Assembly: GCF_900112365.1 (NCBI RefSeq)
Contig: NZ_FOLQ01000008.1
Location: 124,001 to 188,000 of the forward strand
Direction: 5' to 3'
Source of the DNA: Spirosoma endophyticum
GTDB taxonomy: Bacteria > Bacteroidota > Bacteroidia > Cytophagales > Spirosomataceae
DNA: 64,000 nucleotides
Of the stretch, positions 33,928 through 42,609 are shown piece by piece. Under the pieces are notes generated by a model. The model saw only the letters and a program-made list of their open reading frames with translations. It was not told where the DNA came from and searched no databases. Position numbers and translations under genes: made by a program. How positions within the stretch are numbered: position 1 is the stretch's first letter; each line of letters begins with the position of its first letter.

Positions 33928-36573
33928 GTGAAATCAGCTACCGCAGCAAAGCCGCCAGTTAAGAAAACCGAAACTCCTCTCAACCGCCAATACAACCAGA
34001 TTAAAGCCAAATATCCCGGTGCGTTGCTGCTTTTTCGCGTCGGTGATTTTTACGAAACCTTCGGCGAAGATGCCGTGCGGGCCAGCAAGATTCTGGGCAT
34101 TACGCTCACCAAACGGAACAACGGCGGATCGAATGAAGAACTGGCCGGTTTTCCGCACCACTCCCTTGATACACACTTGCCTAAACTCGTTCGGGCGGGA
34201 GAACGCGTGGCCATTTGTGATCAGTTGGAAGACCCTGCGCTGGCTAAAGGCATTGTTCGGAGGGGCGTTACGGAGTTGGTGACACCCGGCGTTTCGTTTA
34301 ACGACAACGTGCTCGATACGCGTCGGAATAACTACCTAGCGGCTGTGCATTTCGGGAAAGCTGATGATACGTTCGGGATATCATTTCTGGATATTTCGAC
34401 GGGCGAATTTCTGGCTTCGCAGGGTAATTCGGCCTATGTCGATAAACTATTACAAAGCTTCAATCCGTCGGAAGTGCTGTACTGCAAGCGTAACCGGCAG
34501 GAGTTCGGAGTTCTGTTTGGCGATAAATTTCATACCTATACACTCGAAGACTGGGCATTCACCTATGACTTCGGGTATAACTTTTTAAAACAGCATTTTC
34601 AGACTACGTCGCTGAAAGGATTTGGTATTGAAGGCTTGCCCGATGGTATCATCGCGGCCGGGGTAATCCTGCATTACCTGAACGAGACAGAACATAAAGA
34701 CCTCCAGCACATAACCCGCGTTACGCGGCTTGAAGAAGATCGCTACGTTTGGCTGGACCGATTCACGATTCGTAACCTTGAACTGACAGCCGCGCAGCAG
34801 GAGGGCGGTGTGCCATTGATCCAGATCCTCGACCAGACCGTCACCCCAATGGGTGCGCGACTGCTCCGTAAATGGCTTAGCCTTCCGTTAAAAGAAAAAG
34901 CCCTGATTGACGAGCGGCTTAACATGGTTGACTTGCTAGTTAATGACCTCGATCTGGCCGATACGCTGGTCAATCACCTGAAGCAAATTGGCGATCTTGA
35001 ACGACTGGTTTCTAAGGTCGCGGTTCGGCGGATTAGCCCCCGTGAGCTGTTGCAATTAAAACGGTCACTGCAACACGTATTGCCAATCAAGGAAGTGCTA
35101 ATTACGGCGCTGAGTCAAAGTGAGTCGCCATCATTGAAAAAATATGCGGATCAACTCAACGCCGTTTCGTTTTTACTTGACCGCATTGAGGCTGAACTGC
35201 GTGAAGATGCACCAGCCCTTTCAAATCAAGGTAATATTATAAAATCCGGCATTAACGCTGAACTAGACGAGCTGACTGCCATCGCCTATTCGGGTAAAGA
35301 TTACCTGATTCAATTGCAGGAGCGCGAAGTGGAAAAAACGGGTATCAGCTCGCTCAAAGTAGCGTACAATAAAGTGTTTGGCTATTATCTGGAAGTCACG
35401 CACGCGCACAAAAACCGCGTGCCCGAAGACTGGATTCGGAAACAAACGCTGGTAAACGCTGAGCGCTACATAACGCCCGAACTGAAAGTATACGAAGAGA
35501 AAATCCTGAATGCCGAGGAGCAGATTTTCCAGATCGAATCCCGGATGTTCAACGAAATGATCATAGCCGCAGGAGAGTACGTTGGCGCTATTCAGCAAAA
35601 TGCCCGCGTACTGTCGGTGCTGGACGTACTATCGTCGTTTGCACGGGTGGCGGTGAAGAATAAATACGTACGGCCGCAGATCAACGAAAGCAAAGTACTG
35701 GACATTAAAGACGGTCGTCATGCGGTGATCGAACAGCAATTGCCTCCCGGCGAGCACTATATTCCAAACGACATTTTTTTAGACGACGAAACCCAGCAGA
35801 TCATCATTATTACCGGACCAAATATGGCTGGTAAATCCGCGCTGCTACGTCAAACGGCTTTGATTGTGTTGATGGCGCAGTCCGGAAGTTTCGTACCGGC
35901 ATCGTCGGCTGAGATTGGTATTGTCGATAAGATTTTTACGCGTGTTGGGGCAAGTGACAACCTCTCACGGGGAGAAAGTACGTTCATGGTTGAAATGACC
36001 GAAACGGCCAGCATTCTGAATAATCTCAGCGAACGAAGCCTGATTTTGATGGACGAAATCGGCCGGGGTACCAGTACGTATGACGGTGTTTCGATTGCCT
36101 GGTCGATTGCCGAGTACCTGCATACCAAAACCGACTGCCGACCCAAAACGCTGTTTGCGACCCACTACCACGAACTGAATGACCTGGCCAACGAGAACGT
36201 TCGTATTAAAAACTACAACGTAGCAGTTAAGGAAATGGGCAACAAGGTAATCTTTCTGCGCAAGCTGAAAGAAGGGGGCTCGGAGCATAGTTTCGGGATT
36301 CACGTAGCACAGATGGCTGGTATGCCCGCCCAGATTGTGACGCGTGCCAGTCAGATCCTGAAACAGTTGGAGTCATCGCACGGGCGGGAGAACAACAAAG
36401 AGCGGATTCGGGAAGCGGTGCCGCAGGAGCGGGAGTTAGCCCTACGTATCATCGAATCCGGCGATCCAAAATCGGAAGCGATTAAGGAAAAACTACGCAC
36501 CATTGACGTAAACCGACTGACGCCCATCGAAGCGTTATTGAAATTGAACGAATTGCTGAAGATGATGGAGTGA
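33928..36573 (+). CDS. mutS: DNA mismatch repair protein MutS
   Basis: Recognises mismatches and starts repair. Seen: 881 residues from the GTG at 33928. Mismatch-binding N-domain with the Phe-x-Glu motif (LLFRVGDFYETFGEDA), connector, lever and clamp domains, then the ATPase with Walker A TGPNMAGKSALLRQ, DNLSRGESTFMVEM, Walker B LILMDEIGRGTSTYDG and ATHYHEL. No ATG in frame near the start; a TTG at 33901 lies in the promoter box. Lys/Thr/Pro-rich lead before TPLNRQYNQIKAKYPGALLL is normal for the family. All functional motifs intact. Confidence 0.97.
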   Translation: MKSATAAKPPVKKTETPLNRQYNQIKAKYPGALLLFRVGDFYETFGEDAVRASKILGITLTKRNNGGSNEELAGFPHHSLDTHLPKLVRAGERVAICDQLEDPALAKGIVRRGVTELVTPGVSFNDNVLDTRRNNYLAAVHFGKADDTFGISFLDISTGEFLASQGNSAYVDKLLQSFNPSEVLYCKRNRQEFGVLFGDKFHTYTLEDWAFTYDFGYNFLKQHFQTTSLKGFGIEGLPDGIIAAGVILHYLNETEHKDLQHITRVTRLEEDRYVWLDRFTIRNLELTAAQQEGGVPLIQILDQTVTPMGARLLRKWLSLPLKEKALIDERLNMVDLLVNDLDLADTLVNHLKQIGDLERLVSKVAVRRISPRELLQLKRSLQHVLPIKEVLITALSQSESPSLKKYADQLNAVSFLLDRIEAELREDAPALSNQGNIIKSGINAELDELTAIAYSGKDYLIQLQEREVEKTGISSLKVAYNKVFGYYLEVTHAHKNRVPEDWIRKQTLVNAERYITPELKVYEEKILNAEEQIFQIESRMFNEMIIAAGEYVGAIQQNARVLSVLDVLSSFARVAVKNKYVRPQINESKVLDIKDGRHAVIEQQLPPGEHYIPNDIFLDDETQQIIIITGPNMAGKSALLRQTALIVLMAQSGSFVPASSAEIGIVDKIFTRVGASDNLSRGESTFMVEMTETASILNNLSERSLILMDEIGRGTSTYDGVSIAWSIAEYLHTKTDCRPKTLFATHYHELNDLANENVRIKNYNVAVKEMGNKVIFLRKLKEGGSEHSFGIHVAQMAGMPAQIVTRASQILKQLESSHGRENNKERIREAVPQERELALRIIESGDPKSEAIKEKLRTIDVNRLTPIEALLKLNELLKMME

Positions 36574-36625
36574 TGGATAGTTGAGTTGCTGTTTTGGCAA
36601 CTATATGCGTTATTACACATTCTCT

Positions 36626-36766
36626 ATGCGAATCATTGCCAAACGTACTTTACGAGAATTCTGGGAACAATATTCTGATGCCGAACAGCCGCTATTAGAT
36701 TGGTATGATATAGTTGCTTAACTGGAATGGCATTCACCAAATGATGTAAAATCGACGATCACAAAC
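36626..36766 (+). pseudogene. Decayed HigB-type toxin
   Basis: From the ATG at 36626 the frame reads MRIIAKRTLREFWEQYSDAE, then LLDWYDIVA and a TAA at 36719-36721, then continues in frame with LEWHSPNDVKST. This is the N-terminal half of a HigB mRNA nuclease (family pattern MRIIxKRTLREFW..DAE..L..WY...A.W..PNDVK). The second half (RNA-binding and catalytic residues) is missing and the gene is broken by the stop, so it cannot make active toxin. Confidence 0.8.
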
Positions 36767-36843
36767 GTGATCTGACATTGCCAATGATAAAACGGCTCAG
36801 TAAAGGGTTGAATATTCCCATTCAGCGACTGGTTGGAGCCTGA
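36757..36843 (+). pseudogene. HigA antitoxin remnant (C-terminal helix only)
   Basis: The frame from 36757 to the TGA at 36841-36843 reads DHKRDLTLPMIKRLSKGLNI then PIQRLVGA. The pattern 'R-x-L-T-L-x-M-I-x-x-L-x-x-G-L-x-I-P' is the end of the HigA HTH domain. The rest of higA and the end of higB have been deleted, leaving the two remnants overlapping by a few bases. With the HigB remnant it shows a former higBA operon. Confidence 0.75.
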
Positions 36844-36874
36844 TTAGTAAACAAACAACAAATAAAAGAGACTA

Positions 36875-37375
36875 ATGAATCTAAACGTATTAACCGCCCC
36901 CCTTACGGCGCAGGAAGTTGAATGGCGCGTACAGAGCCAGACCAAAGACGGTCAGAAAATCGTTGTGGTGCCCTACATCACCAACCGGTGTGTGATGCAG
37001 CGCTTCGACGATCAGTTTGGCTGGGCAGGCTGGCAGAATGAAATCAAGGAAATCGAAGGCGGTTTTCTGTGTACGATCACGGCGGTTTTGTCCGGTGGCG
37101 AAATCGTAAAAAAAACCGATGGGGCCAGCCGCACGAGCGTTGAGCCAGTGAAGGGCGGCATTAGCGATGCCATGAAACGGTGCGCCGTGCAGTTTGGGCT
37201 GGGCCGGGCGTTGTATGACTTCCCGAAGGTGCTGATCCAAACCACTGACAAATACATTCCCGATTGGGCATCGCCATTATTGGATAAAATGGTAGACAAA
37301 CTCAATGCAGGCGGTATCGTTCGTGATGTGGTCGTTCTAAAACCCGAACACGCGAAGCCCGCGATGAAAGCCTAA
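36875..37375 (+). CDS. Rad52/Rad22-like single-strand annealing protein
   Basis: Probable DNA annealing protein. Seen: 166 residues. N-terminal LTAQEVEWRVQSQTKDGQ, then VVPYITNRCVMQRFDDQFGWAGWQNEI split over the fold, CTITAVLSGGEIVKKTDGAS, and GGISDAMKRCAVQFGLGRALYDFP, the diagnostic Rad52 core ('DALKRCAxxFGxGRxLY'). In bacteria such proteins are often of phage origin, but this one is small, chromosomal and next to mutS. It lies 31 bases after the higA remnant; this stretch (36574-37375) looks like an insertion site. Start ATG 36875. Confidence 0.85.
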   Translation: MNLNVLTAPLTAQEVEWRVQSQTKDGQKIVVVPYITNRCVMQRFDDQFGWAGWQNEIKEIEGGFLCTITAVLSGGEIVKKTDGASRTSVEPVKGGISDAMKRCAVQFGLGRALYDFPKVLIQTTDKYIPDWASPLLDKMVDKLNAGGIVRDVVVLKPEHAKPAMKA

Positions 37376-37413
37376 ATCAAAGCCACAAGGTCTTTGAGCG
37401 TTGGTGGGTTTAT

Positions 37414-37460
37414 AAACGCGAAACGCGTCCCTGATTCCGTCAGGGACGCGTTTCGCGTTT
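37414..37460. terminator. Bidirectional hairpin terminator
   Basis: Perfect 21-bp stem (37414-37434 with 37440-37460), 5-base loop, between convergent genes ending at 37375 and 37507. GC-rich core (acgcgtccctga). Confidence 0.85.
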
Positions 37461-37506
37461 GCTACTAGCGACATGGCCAGCCTGTTGGCTTTTACGGTTT
37501 CGCTGT

Positions 37507-38286
37507 TTACCTGATCGGCGAATAATCGGTGGGCTTCATGTAGACCGATTCTACTTTAGTCGTTAGCGAACCATCTTTCTCGGAGTCAGCTTTGACCTTA
37601 ACCCAGGTAGGATCTTTACGGAACTCATCAAAATGCGCTTTCCCTTCTGCTTCGCTGGGGTGAGCCAGAATGTAGACGAGTTTGGACTGAGTAGCTGGAT
37701 CTTTTTCCTCAGTAACCCAGTAAGCAACATTGGTCATGCCGTGCTTGCTGAATAATTTCATCGTATGATCGCGGAAGCGCGTCAGCAGGTTAGGAAGCTT
37801 GCCCGGCGCTGGCGTGTACGTACGCAACTCGAAGGTGCGCTCCGGCAATTCTTTCTTCAATTTGAGTTTAGGTGAGAAATCGGCATCGGTCATAAAGATC
37901 TGATCAACATGATCAACTAATTTGCCATTGGCTTCGGTTTTGGCAACTACCGCTTTCCATTCCGGATCACTACCAAAGGCTTTCCAGGAAGCATCCCGGG
38001 CCTCGCGATTGGGATAAGCCAGGATATAAATCAATTCCTTCATGGTAGTGTCGGTCGGTGTCCAGTAGCCAATGTTTTCCATCCCGTGCTTCTCGAAAAT
38101 TTTTGTCGTGTACTGCCGGAACCGATCAACGATCTCGGCGTATTTGCCCGGCGTTGGATGGTAAATACGCACTTCATAAAATCGGGATGCGGCTGGCCGG
38201 GCACTGGGTTTAGCGGGTTCAGGCTTTGCGACAAGTGCCGTGCTGAACAGCAGGCTTACTGTGAGTAAGGAATAAAATGTATGCAT
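37507..38286 (-). CDS. Secreted NIPSNAP family protein (two repeats)
   Basis: Seen: 259 residues, Sec signal peptide (LLTVSLLFSTALVA), then two copies of the NIPSNAP ferredoxin-like domain: FYEVRIYHPTPGKYAEIVDRF ... YWTPTDTTMKELIYILAYP, and FELRTYTPAPGKLPNLLTRF ... VTEEKDPATQSKLVYILAHPSEAE. Function of secreted bacterial NIPSNAP proteins is unknown. Alone between convergent and divergent neighbours. Confidence 0.88.
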   Translation of the reverse strand: MHTFYSLLTVSLLFSTALVAKPEPAKPSARPAASRFYEVRIYHPTPGKYAEIVDRFRQYTTKIFEKHGMENIGYWTPTDTTMKELIYILAYPNREARDASWKAFGSDPEWKAVVAKTEANGKLVDHVDQIFMTDADFSPKLKLKKELPERTFELRTYTPAPGKLPNLLTRFRDHTMKLFSKHGMTNVAYWVTEEKDPATQSKLVYILAHPSEAEGKAHFDEFRKDPTWVKVKADSEKDGSLTTKVESVYMKPTDYSPIR

Positions 38287-38371
38287 GATAAACAGTAAAA
38301 AAATAGAGCGTTGTAAAGTAATCTCTTTTTAGACGATTCTATTCAGAAAAGTCATAATTGCTTTCTTATAC

Positions 38372-38401
38372 TTGTAAAATAGGCATAATCCTTTATTTTT
38401 G
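38372..38401 (+). promoter_or_regulatory. Bacteroidota promoter of the alpha-E gene (TTG-N19-TATTTTTG)
   Basis: TTG at 38372-38374 and TATTTTTG at 38394-38401 with 19 bases between them: the textbook Bacteroidota promoter, both boxes and spacing. The transcript would start a few bases later, so translation begins at the ATG 38438 rather than at 38399. Confidence 0.65.
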
Positions 38402-38437
38402 TCCGTACCCCCACCGCTTTACCCAAGTCTATACGTT

Positions 38438-39400
38438 ATGCTAAGCCGTGTTGCCAACTCTGTTTACTGGATGCATCGTTACATCGAGCGGGCTGAAAAT
38501 TATGCTCGTTTTATGAGCGTTAATTTTAATCTGGCCCTCGATTTACCCCCAAATGTGGACCAGCAGTGGGAGCCACTGCTCATTGCTACTGCCGATAATA
38601 ACCTGTTTGCCAAATACTACGATCAGCCGACGAGCGAGAATGTCATTCATTTTATGACCTTCGACAAGCGAAATCCAAACTCCATAGTATCTTGTCTGAG
38701 TGATGCTCGTGAGAATGCCCGTACCATTCGTGAGGTTATCTCGAAGGAAATGTGGGAGCACCTGAATCAGTTTTACCTGATGGTACGTGATACGGCTCCC
38801 AAACAGCAGTGGAGCCAGTCGCAAACCCAGGATTTTTTTACCGAGATACGCAACAGCACCCAACTTTTTTACGGGATCATCGACGCAACCATCACCCGTA
38901 GTGAAGCCTGGCATTTTGGGCGTCTGGGACGGTTTCTGGAACGGGCGGATAAAACGTCGAGATTTCTGGATGTGAAATATTTTACGCTTCTCCCCGAGAT
39001 TGATGCCGTTGGGTCTACCATTGATCTGATGATTTGGTCAGCCGTATTAAAGTCGGTTAGCGCGTACAACATGCACCGTCAGCAGTATCGGTCGCTTACG
39101 CCAGCGAGCATTATAGAATTCCTGATTTTAGATAAAATGTTTCCCCGGTCGATGGCTCACTGTATTCGGCAGGCTGAGTTATCGCTGTACGAAATATCGG
39201 GTAATCACATTACAAATGGTTTTGGCAATCCGGCAGAACGGGCGCTTTCCAAGCTACGTACTGAAATCGAGTTTACGGAAACTGCCGATATCTTCAAGGC
39301 TGGTTTACACCAATACCTCGATAATTTCCAGACACGGACAAATGAAATTGGGGAGACTATCTTTAAAACCTACTTCGATCTGAAGCCGTTAGAAGTTTAA
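38438..39400 (+). CDS. Alpha-E domain protein (DUF403)
   Basis: Seen: 320 residues from the ATG at 38438, with the alpha-E opening MLSRVANSVYWMHRYIERAE, then NARTIREVISKEMWEHLN and HFGRLGRFLERADKTSRFLDV and LLPEIDAVGSTIDLMIWSAVL. All-helical protein of unknown activity. In other genomes it is usually in an operon with a circularly permuted ATP-grasp ligase and a transglutaminase-like protease; neither is next to it here, so it stands alone behind its own promoter. Confidence 0.9.
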   Translation: MLSRVANSVYWMHRYIERAENYARFMSVNFNLALDLPPNVDQQWEPLLIATADNNLFAKYYDQPTSENVIHFMTFDKRNPNSIVSCLSDARENARTIREVISKEMWEHLNQFYLMVRDTAPKQQWSQSQTQDFFTEIRNSTQLFYGIIDATITRSEAWHFGRLGRFLERADKTSRFLDVKYFTLLPEIDAVGSTIDLMIWSAVLKSVSAYNMHRQQYRSLTPASIIEFLILDKMFPRSMAHCIRQAELSLYEISGNHITNGFGNPAERALSKLRTEIEFTETADIFKAGLHQYLDNFQTRTNEIGETIFKTYFDLKPLEV

Positions 39401-39486
39401 AAAAGGTGAAACCGGGTTACCAGAGCGCAGCGAAAGAGTGGGAAAAAGCCATTCGCTGTGCTCTAGTAACCCGGTTTCACCTTTTT
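39400..39486. terminator. Very long hairpin terminator between convergent genes
   Basis: Outer stem of 21 perfect pairs (39400-39420 with 39466-39486), then an inner stem of about 13 pairs (agagcgcagcgaa with ttcgctgtgctct, one G-U) around a 17-base loop. The outer stem starts with AAAAA and ends with TTTTT. It overlaps the last base of the alpha-E stop. Confidence 0.85.
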
Positions 39487-40243
39487 ATTGAAAAATAGGA
39501 AACGTCAGGGCCAGATAAGCCATACCAACGCGGTTCCGAAATCGGTTATTGTCGGCAACGATGTCACGATTGGTAACGACAGTTTCGGTCGTAAGCCACT
39601 GATAACCTAACTTTATGCCTACCTGTCTGGTGATGTAAATACGGGCATATACTTCCGTAGAGAGTGTTCCTCGATCGTTATCCCCAAGTAAGCGTACGTT
39701 TATATTACCTGGTTTCGACGACTGATACGTATCAACGCCCTGAAAATAAGCGTTGCTTGTATCTGTGGCTGCGAATTGACCGGTTGAGGAAATATAACGG
39801 CCAATGCGTCTTTTCCCAATCGTGAGACCCAGTAAATCAGCACTTGCACCCAGTTCAACTCGCCCCAAATTAATCTGCGCCCGAACACCAACGTTGAGCG
39901 ACGTCATCGTTACGTAATCATACCGGACGGTATCAATATTCTGGACGATAAGGGGCTCCGATAGCGCTCCAAAGCCAGTTTTGCCGCGCGTCAGCCGGGC
40001 GGGAGCCGTATAATAAGTAAGATTATCGCCGTAGAAAGCGCCGAATCGGGCCGTCCAGCCAAGTTGTAGCAGTTTGCGCTCCCCAACGTTAATAAGCTGG
40101 TAGTAGGCAATAGACGGATTGTAGTTATTTGTTGAATAGGCCATGCCCAAATCGACTCCACTGCTAAGACGAGCTGCTACGCGCGACTGGGAAAAACTAT
40201 GAATAGAAAGTAAACTCAATAAGGCAACAAAGATTTTCTTCAT
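39485..40243 (-). CDS. Outer-membrane beta-barrel-like protein, 252 aa
   Basis: Seen: 252 residues with signal peptide (MKKIFVALLSLLSIHSFSQS) and alternating beta strands throughout (LLQLGWTARFGAFYGDNLTYY, MTSLNVGVRAQINLGRVELGASADLLGL in pieces, STEVYARIYITRQVGIKLGY), ending in the aromatic strand AYLALTFPIFQ. Probably an outer-membrane barrel; no specific family recognised. TATCTTTG promoter box upstream at 40270-40277. Confidence 0.75.
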   Translation of the reverse strand: MKKIFVALLSLLSIHSFSQSRVAARLSSGVDLGMAYSTNNYNPSIAYYQLINVGERKLLQLGWTARFGAFYGDNLTYYTAPARLTRGKTGFGALSEPLIVQNIDTVRYDYVTMTSLNVGVRAQINLGRVELGASADLLGLTIGKRRIGRYISSTGQFAATDTSNAYFQGVDTYQSSKPGNINVRLLGDNDRGTLSTEVYARIYITRQVGIKLGYQWLTTETVVTNRDIVADNNRFRNRVGMAYLALTFPIFQ

Positions 40244-40269
40244 GCAGACAAATCGGGCAGTTCTGGTGA

Positions 40270-40277
40270 CAAAGATA
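40270..40277 (-). promoter_or_regulatory. Putative -7 promoter box of the barrel gene
   Basis: Reads TATCTTTG on the minus strand (TAnnTTTG), 26 bases before the start at 40243. The same 10-mer tatatctttg occurs before the gene at 45210. Confidence 0.5.
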
Positions 40278-40371
40278 TAGGCTTTACGGGATTTTACGGA
40301 TTCACAGAGTTGATTCCTATAACCGGCATCAACGCCTTGTAAATCTGTAAAGTCCCATAAAGCCTATCGAA
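40277..40371. repeat. STRR-like inverted repeat between glgB and the barrel gene
   Basis: Arms 40277-40297 (ataggctttacgggattttac) without mismatch to themselves pair with 40347-40367 at 19 of 21 positions; inner parts (cggattcacag / ctgtaaatc) add pairing. Units look like ttttacggg/atttacag. It fills the gap between the glgB stop (40385) and the barrel promoter. Confidence 0.75.
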
Positions 40372-40384
40372 CCGACGTATCGGG

Positions 40385-42400
40385 TTAGGATACTTTCAGC
40401 ACCACGGCACCCAGTGGTGGCACGTTAAGCTGGAGCGATTGAGGTCGACCATGCCAGGGTTCTTCTTCACTGCCGATTGGCGCCGAATTTACTATCCCGC
40501 TGCCATAAAAATCGGCAGCGTCGCTATTGAAAACCTCCTGATACGCACCTGCCGACGGTACGCCAATACGATAATTAGTGCGTGGAATGGGCGTCATGTT
40601 CAGTACAATCAACAACGTATCTTCTGGTCGATCCCCTTTTCGGCTATACGTAATGACCGTGTTTTCACGGTCTGTGGTGTCAATCCACTCGAACCCATCA
40701 GCCGAAAAGTTACGCTCATACAAAGCAGGTTCGGCTTTGTATAACGCATTCAGCGCTTTCACGCAGTTCGCCATGCCTTTGTGTGGGGCGAACTCCAGCA
40801 GGTGCCAGTCCAGACTATCGTCAAATTTCCACTCCGATGTCTGCCCGAATTCACTGCCCATAAAGAGGAGCTTGGTGCCAGAGTGGGTGAACATATAGGA
40901 GAACAGCAACCGTAGATTGGCAAATCGCTGCCACTCGTCACCGGGCATTTTTCCAACTAGTGAGCGCTTTCCATAAACAACTTCATCGTGCGAAAGTGGC
41001 AACATGAAGTTCTCCGTAAACGCGTAAACCGTGCTGAATGTAATCTCGTCCTGGTGAAACTTTCGGAAAGCCGGATCACGCTGAAAATAACGTAGCGTGT
41101 CGTTCATCCAGCCCATCATCCATTTCATGCCGAAACCCAATCCGCCCGTATAAACGGGTCGCGATACGCCCGGAAATGCCGTTGACTCCTCCGCAATAGT
41201 CTGTGTATCCGGGAATTCTTTATAAATGGCTTCATTGATTTCCTTGAACAGTGAAATGACTTCCAGGTTTTCACGACCGCCATAGATGTTGGGTTCCCAT
41301 TCGCCGGAATTGCGGGAATAATCCAGATAAAGCATTGATGCGACGGCGTCTACGCGCAGACCGTCGGCATGGCATCGATCCAGCCAGAACAGCGCATTGC
41401 TCATCAGAAATGAGCGAACTTCAGGTCGGGCGTAATTAAAAATATAGCTTTTCCAGTCGGGGTGATAGCCCTTGCGCATGTCAGGATGCTCATACAAATG
41501 TGAGCCATCGAACTCATACAGGCCCGCTGCATCGCCGGGGAAGTGGGAGGGAACCCAGTCCAGCAATACGCCGATATTGGCCTGGTGTAACCGTTCGATA
41601 AGTTGCATAAACTCCTGTGGTGTACCAAAACGGCTACTTGGTGCATAATAGCCGGTAATTTGATAACCCCACGAAGGCGCATAGGGATACTGCATGACGG
41701 GCATAAACTCCACATGCGTGAAGCCCATATCCTGAAGATAAGGAACGAGCGCATCCGCAATTTCACCGTAGGTCAATTCGCGGGTGGGATCGCCAGGATC
41801 GCGTCGCCAGGACGACATGTGCATTTCATAAACGGAAATGGGGGCATCAAGTGCATTTTTCTCCTTGCGGGACGCCATCCATTCCTGATCCTGCCATTCG
41901 TGGTACGTATCCCAGACAACCGAAGCTGTTTTTGGCGGAACTTCCCACCAGTGGGCATACGGGTCACCTTTTTCCAGCTCGCGACCGCCTTCGTGAACGA
42001 TAAAATATTTGTAGGGCTCACCCCGGCCAACATTCGGAACGAACAGTTCCCAGATACCCGACGAATCCCAGCGAACTTTCATGGCGTGGCTGCCTTTATC
42101 CCAACCGTTAAAATTACCAATCACGGCAATATATCGGGCCGAGGGAGCCCATACGGCGAAATAGGTACCAACAACACCATTGTGCTCAACGACATGCGAG
42201 CCGAATTTGTCATATAGCTTCTGATGTTTTCCTGCTCGAAACAAAAAAACGTCGAAATCGGAGAAACGGGAATAGACCGACTCGTCATGGCTGAGTGAAT
42301 CACTCGGAAAGTTCGGTTCGGTTGCAGGTTGTTGGGGTTGAGTAGGCTGTACCGACTGGTCAGGTTCAGCCGTGGGTATAGTGGTTTTGCGTTTTGCCAT
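40385..42400 (-). CDS. glgB: 1,4-alpha-glucan branching enzyme
   Basis: GH13 enzyme that makes alpha-1,6 branches in glycogen. Seen: 671 residues. Pro/Gln/Thr-rich lead, N-terminal CBM48 module (GTYFAVWAPSARYIAVIGNFNGW), then the GH13 barrel: LPYL..GFTHVEFMPVMQYPYAPSWGYQ, VLLDWVPSHFPGD, DGLRVDAVASMLYLDYSR (catalytic Asp), TIAEESTAFPGVSRP (catalytic Glu) and MLPLSHDEVVYGKRSLVGK. C-terminal all-beta domain ends in VPPLGAVVLKV. Located downstream of the maltokinase gene on the same strand, which fits alpha-glucan synthesis via maltose-1-phosphate. Confidence 0.96.
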   Translation of the reverse strand: MAKRKTTIPTAEPDQSVQPTQPQQPATEPNFPSDSLSHDESVYSRFSDFDVFLFRAGKHQKLYDKFGSHVVEHNGVVGTYFAVWAPSARYIAVIGNFNGWDKGSHAMKVRWDSSGIWELFVPNVGRGEPYKYFIVHEGGRELEKGDPYAHWWEVPPKTASVVWDTYHEWQDQEWMASRKEKNALDAPISVYEMHMSSWRRDPGDPTRELTYGEIADALVPYLQDMGFTHVEFMPVMQYPYAPSWGYQITGYYAPSSRFGTPQEFMQLIERLHQANIGVLLDWVPSHFPGDAAGLYEFDGSHLYEHPDMRKGYHPDWKSYIFNYARPEVRSFLMSNALFWLDRCHADGLRVDAVASMLYLDYSRNSGEWEPNIYGGRENLEVISLFKEINEAIYKEFPDTQTIAEESTAFPGVSRPVYTGGLGFGMKWMMGWMNDTLRYFQRDPAFRKFHQDEITFSTVYAFTENFMLPLSHDEVVYGKRSLVGKMPGDEWQRFANLRLLFSYMFTHSGTKLLFMGSEFGQTSEWKFDDSLDWHLLEFAPHKGMANCVKALNALYKAEPALYERNFSADGFEWIDTTDRENTVITYSRKGDRPEDTLLIVLNMTPIPRTNYRIGVPSAGAYQEVFNSDAADFYGSGIVNSAPIGSEEEPWHGRPQSLQLNVPPLGAVVLKVS

Positions 42401-42449
42401 TGGTTGGAACTTATAGAACTACGTTATTGAACGTGATCAGAGCCGGAAA

Positions 42450-42572
42450 GTTAGAAAAAAACTTAACCTTCCCCAGGAAACGCTCGGTCAATTTGCGGGC
42501 TACTTAGATACACACTACTCCAAAATGGTACCAAAAGTCTTTGAATTAATTTTGCAGGTTAGTCCTCGTTAA
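42450..42572 (+). pseudogene. Fragment of an XRE-type HTH regulator
   Basis: The plus frame reads VRKKLNLPQETLGQFAGYLD, THYSKMVPKVFELILQ, VSPR and a TAA at 42570. 'KxLNLxQExLGxFAGxxxTxxSKM' matches the helix-turn-helix of XRE regulators. The N-terminus has no start codon and the domain is cut. Probably a gene remnant, in the 209-base gap between glgB and the maltokinase gene. Confidence 0.45.
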
Positions 42573-42609
42573 AAACGTTTCTGTCCCGGATGAGTCTCAC
42601 CCCACTTTC

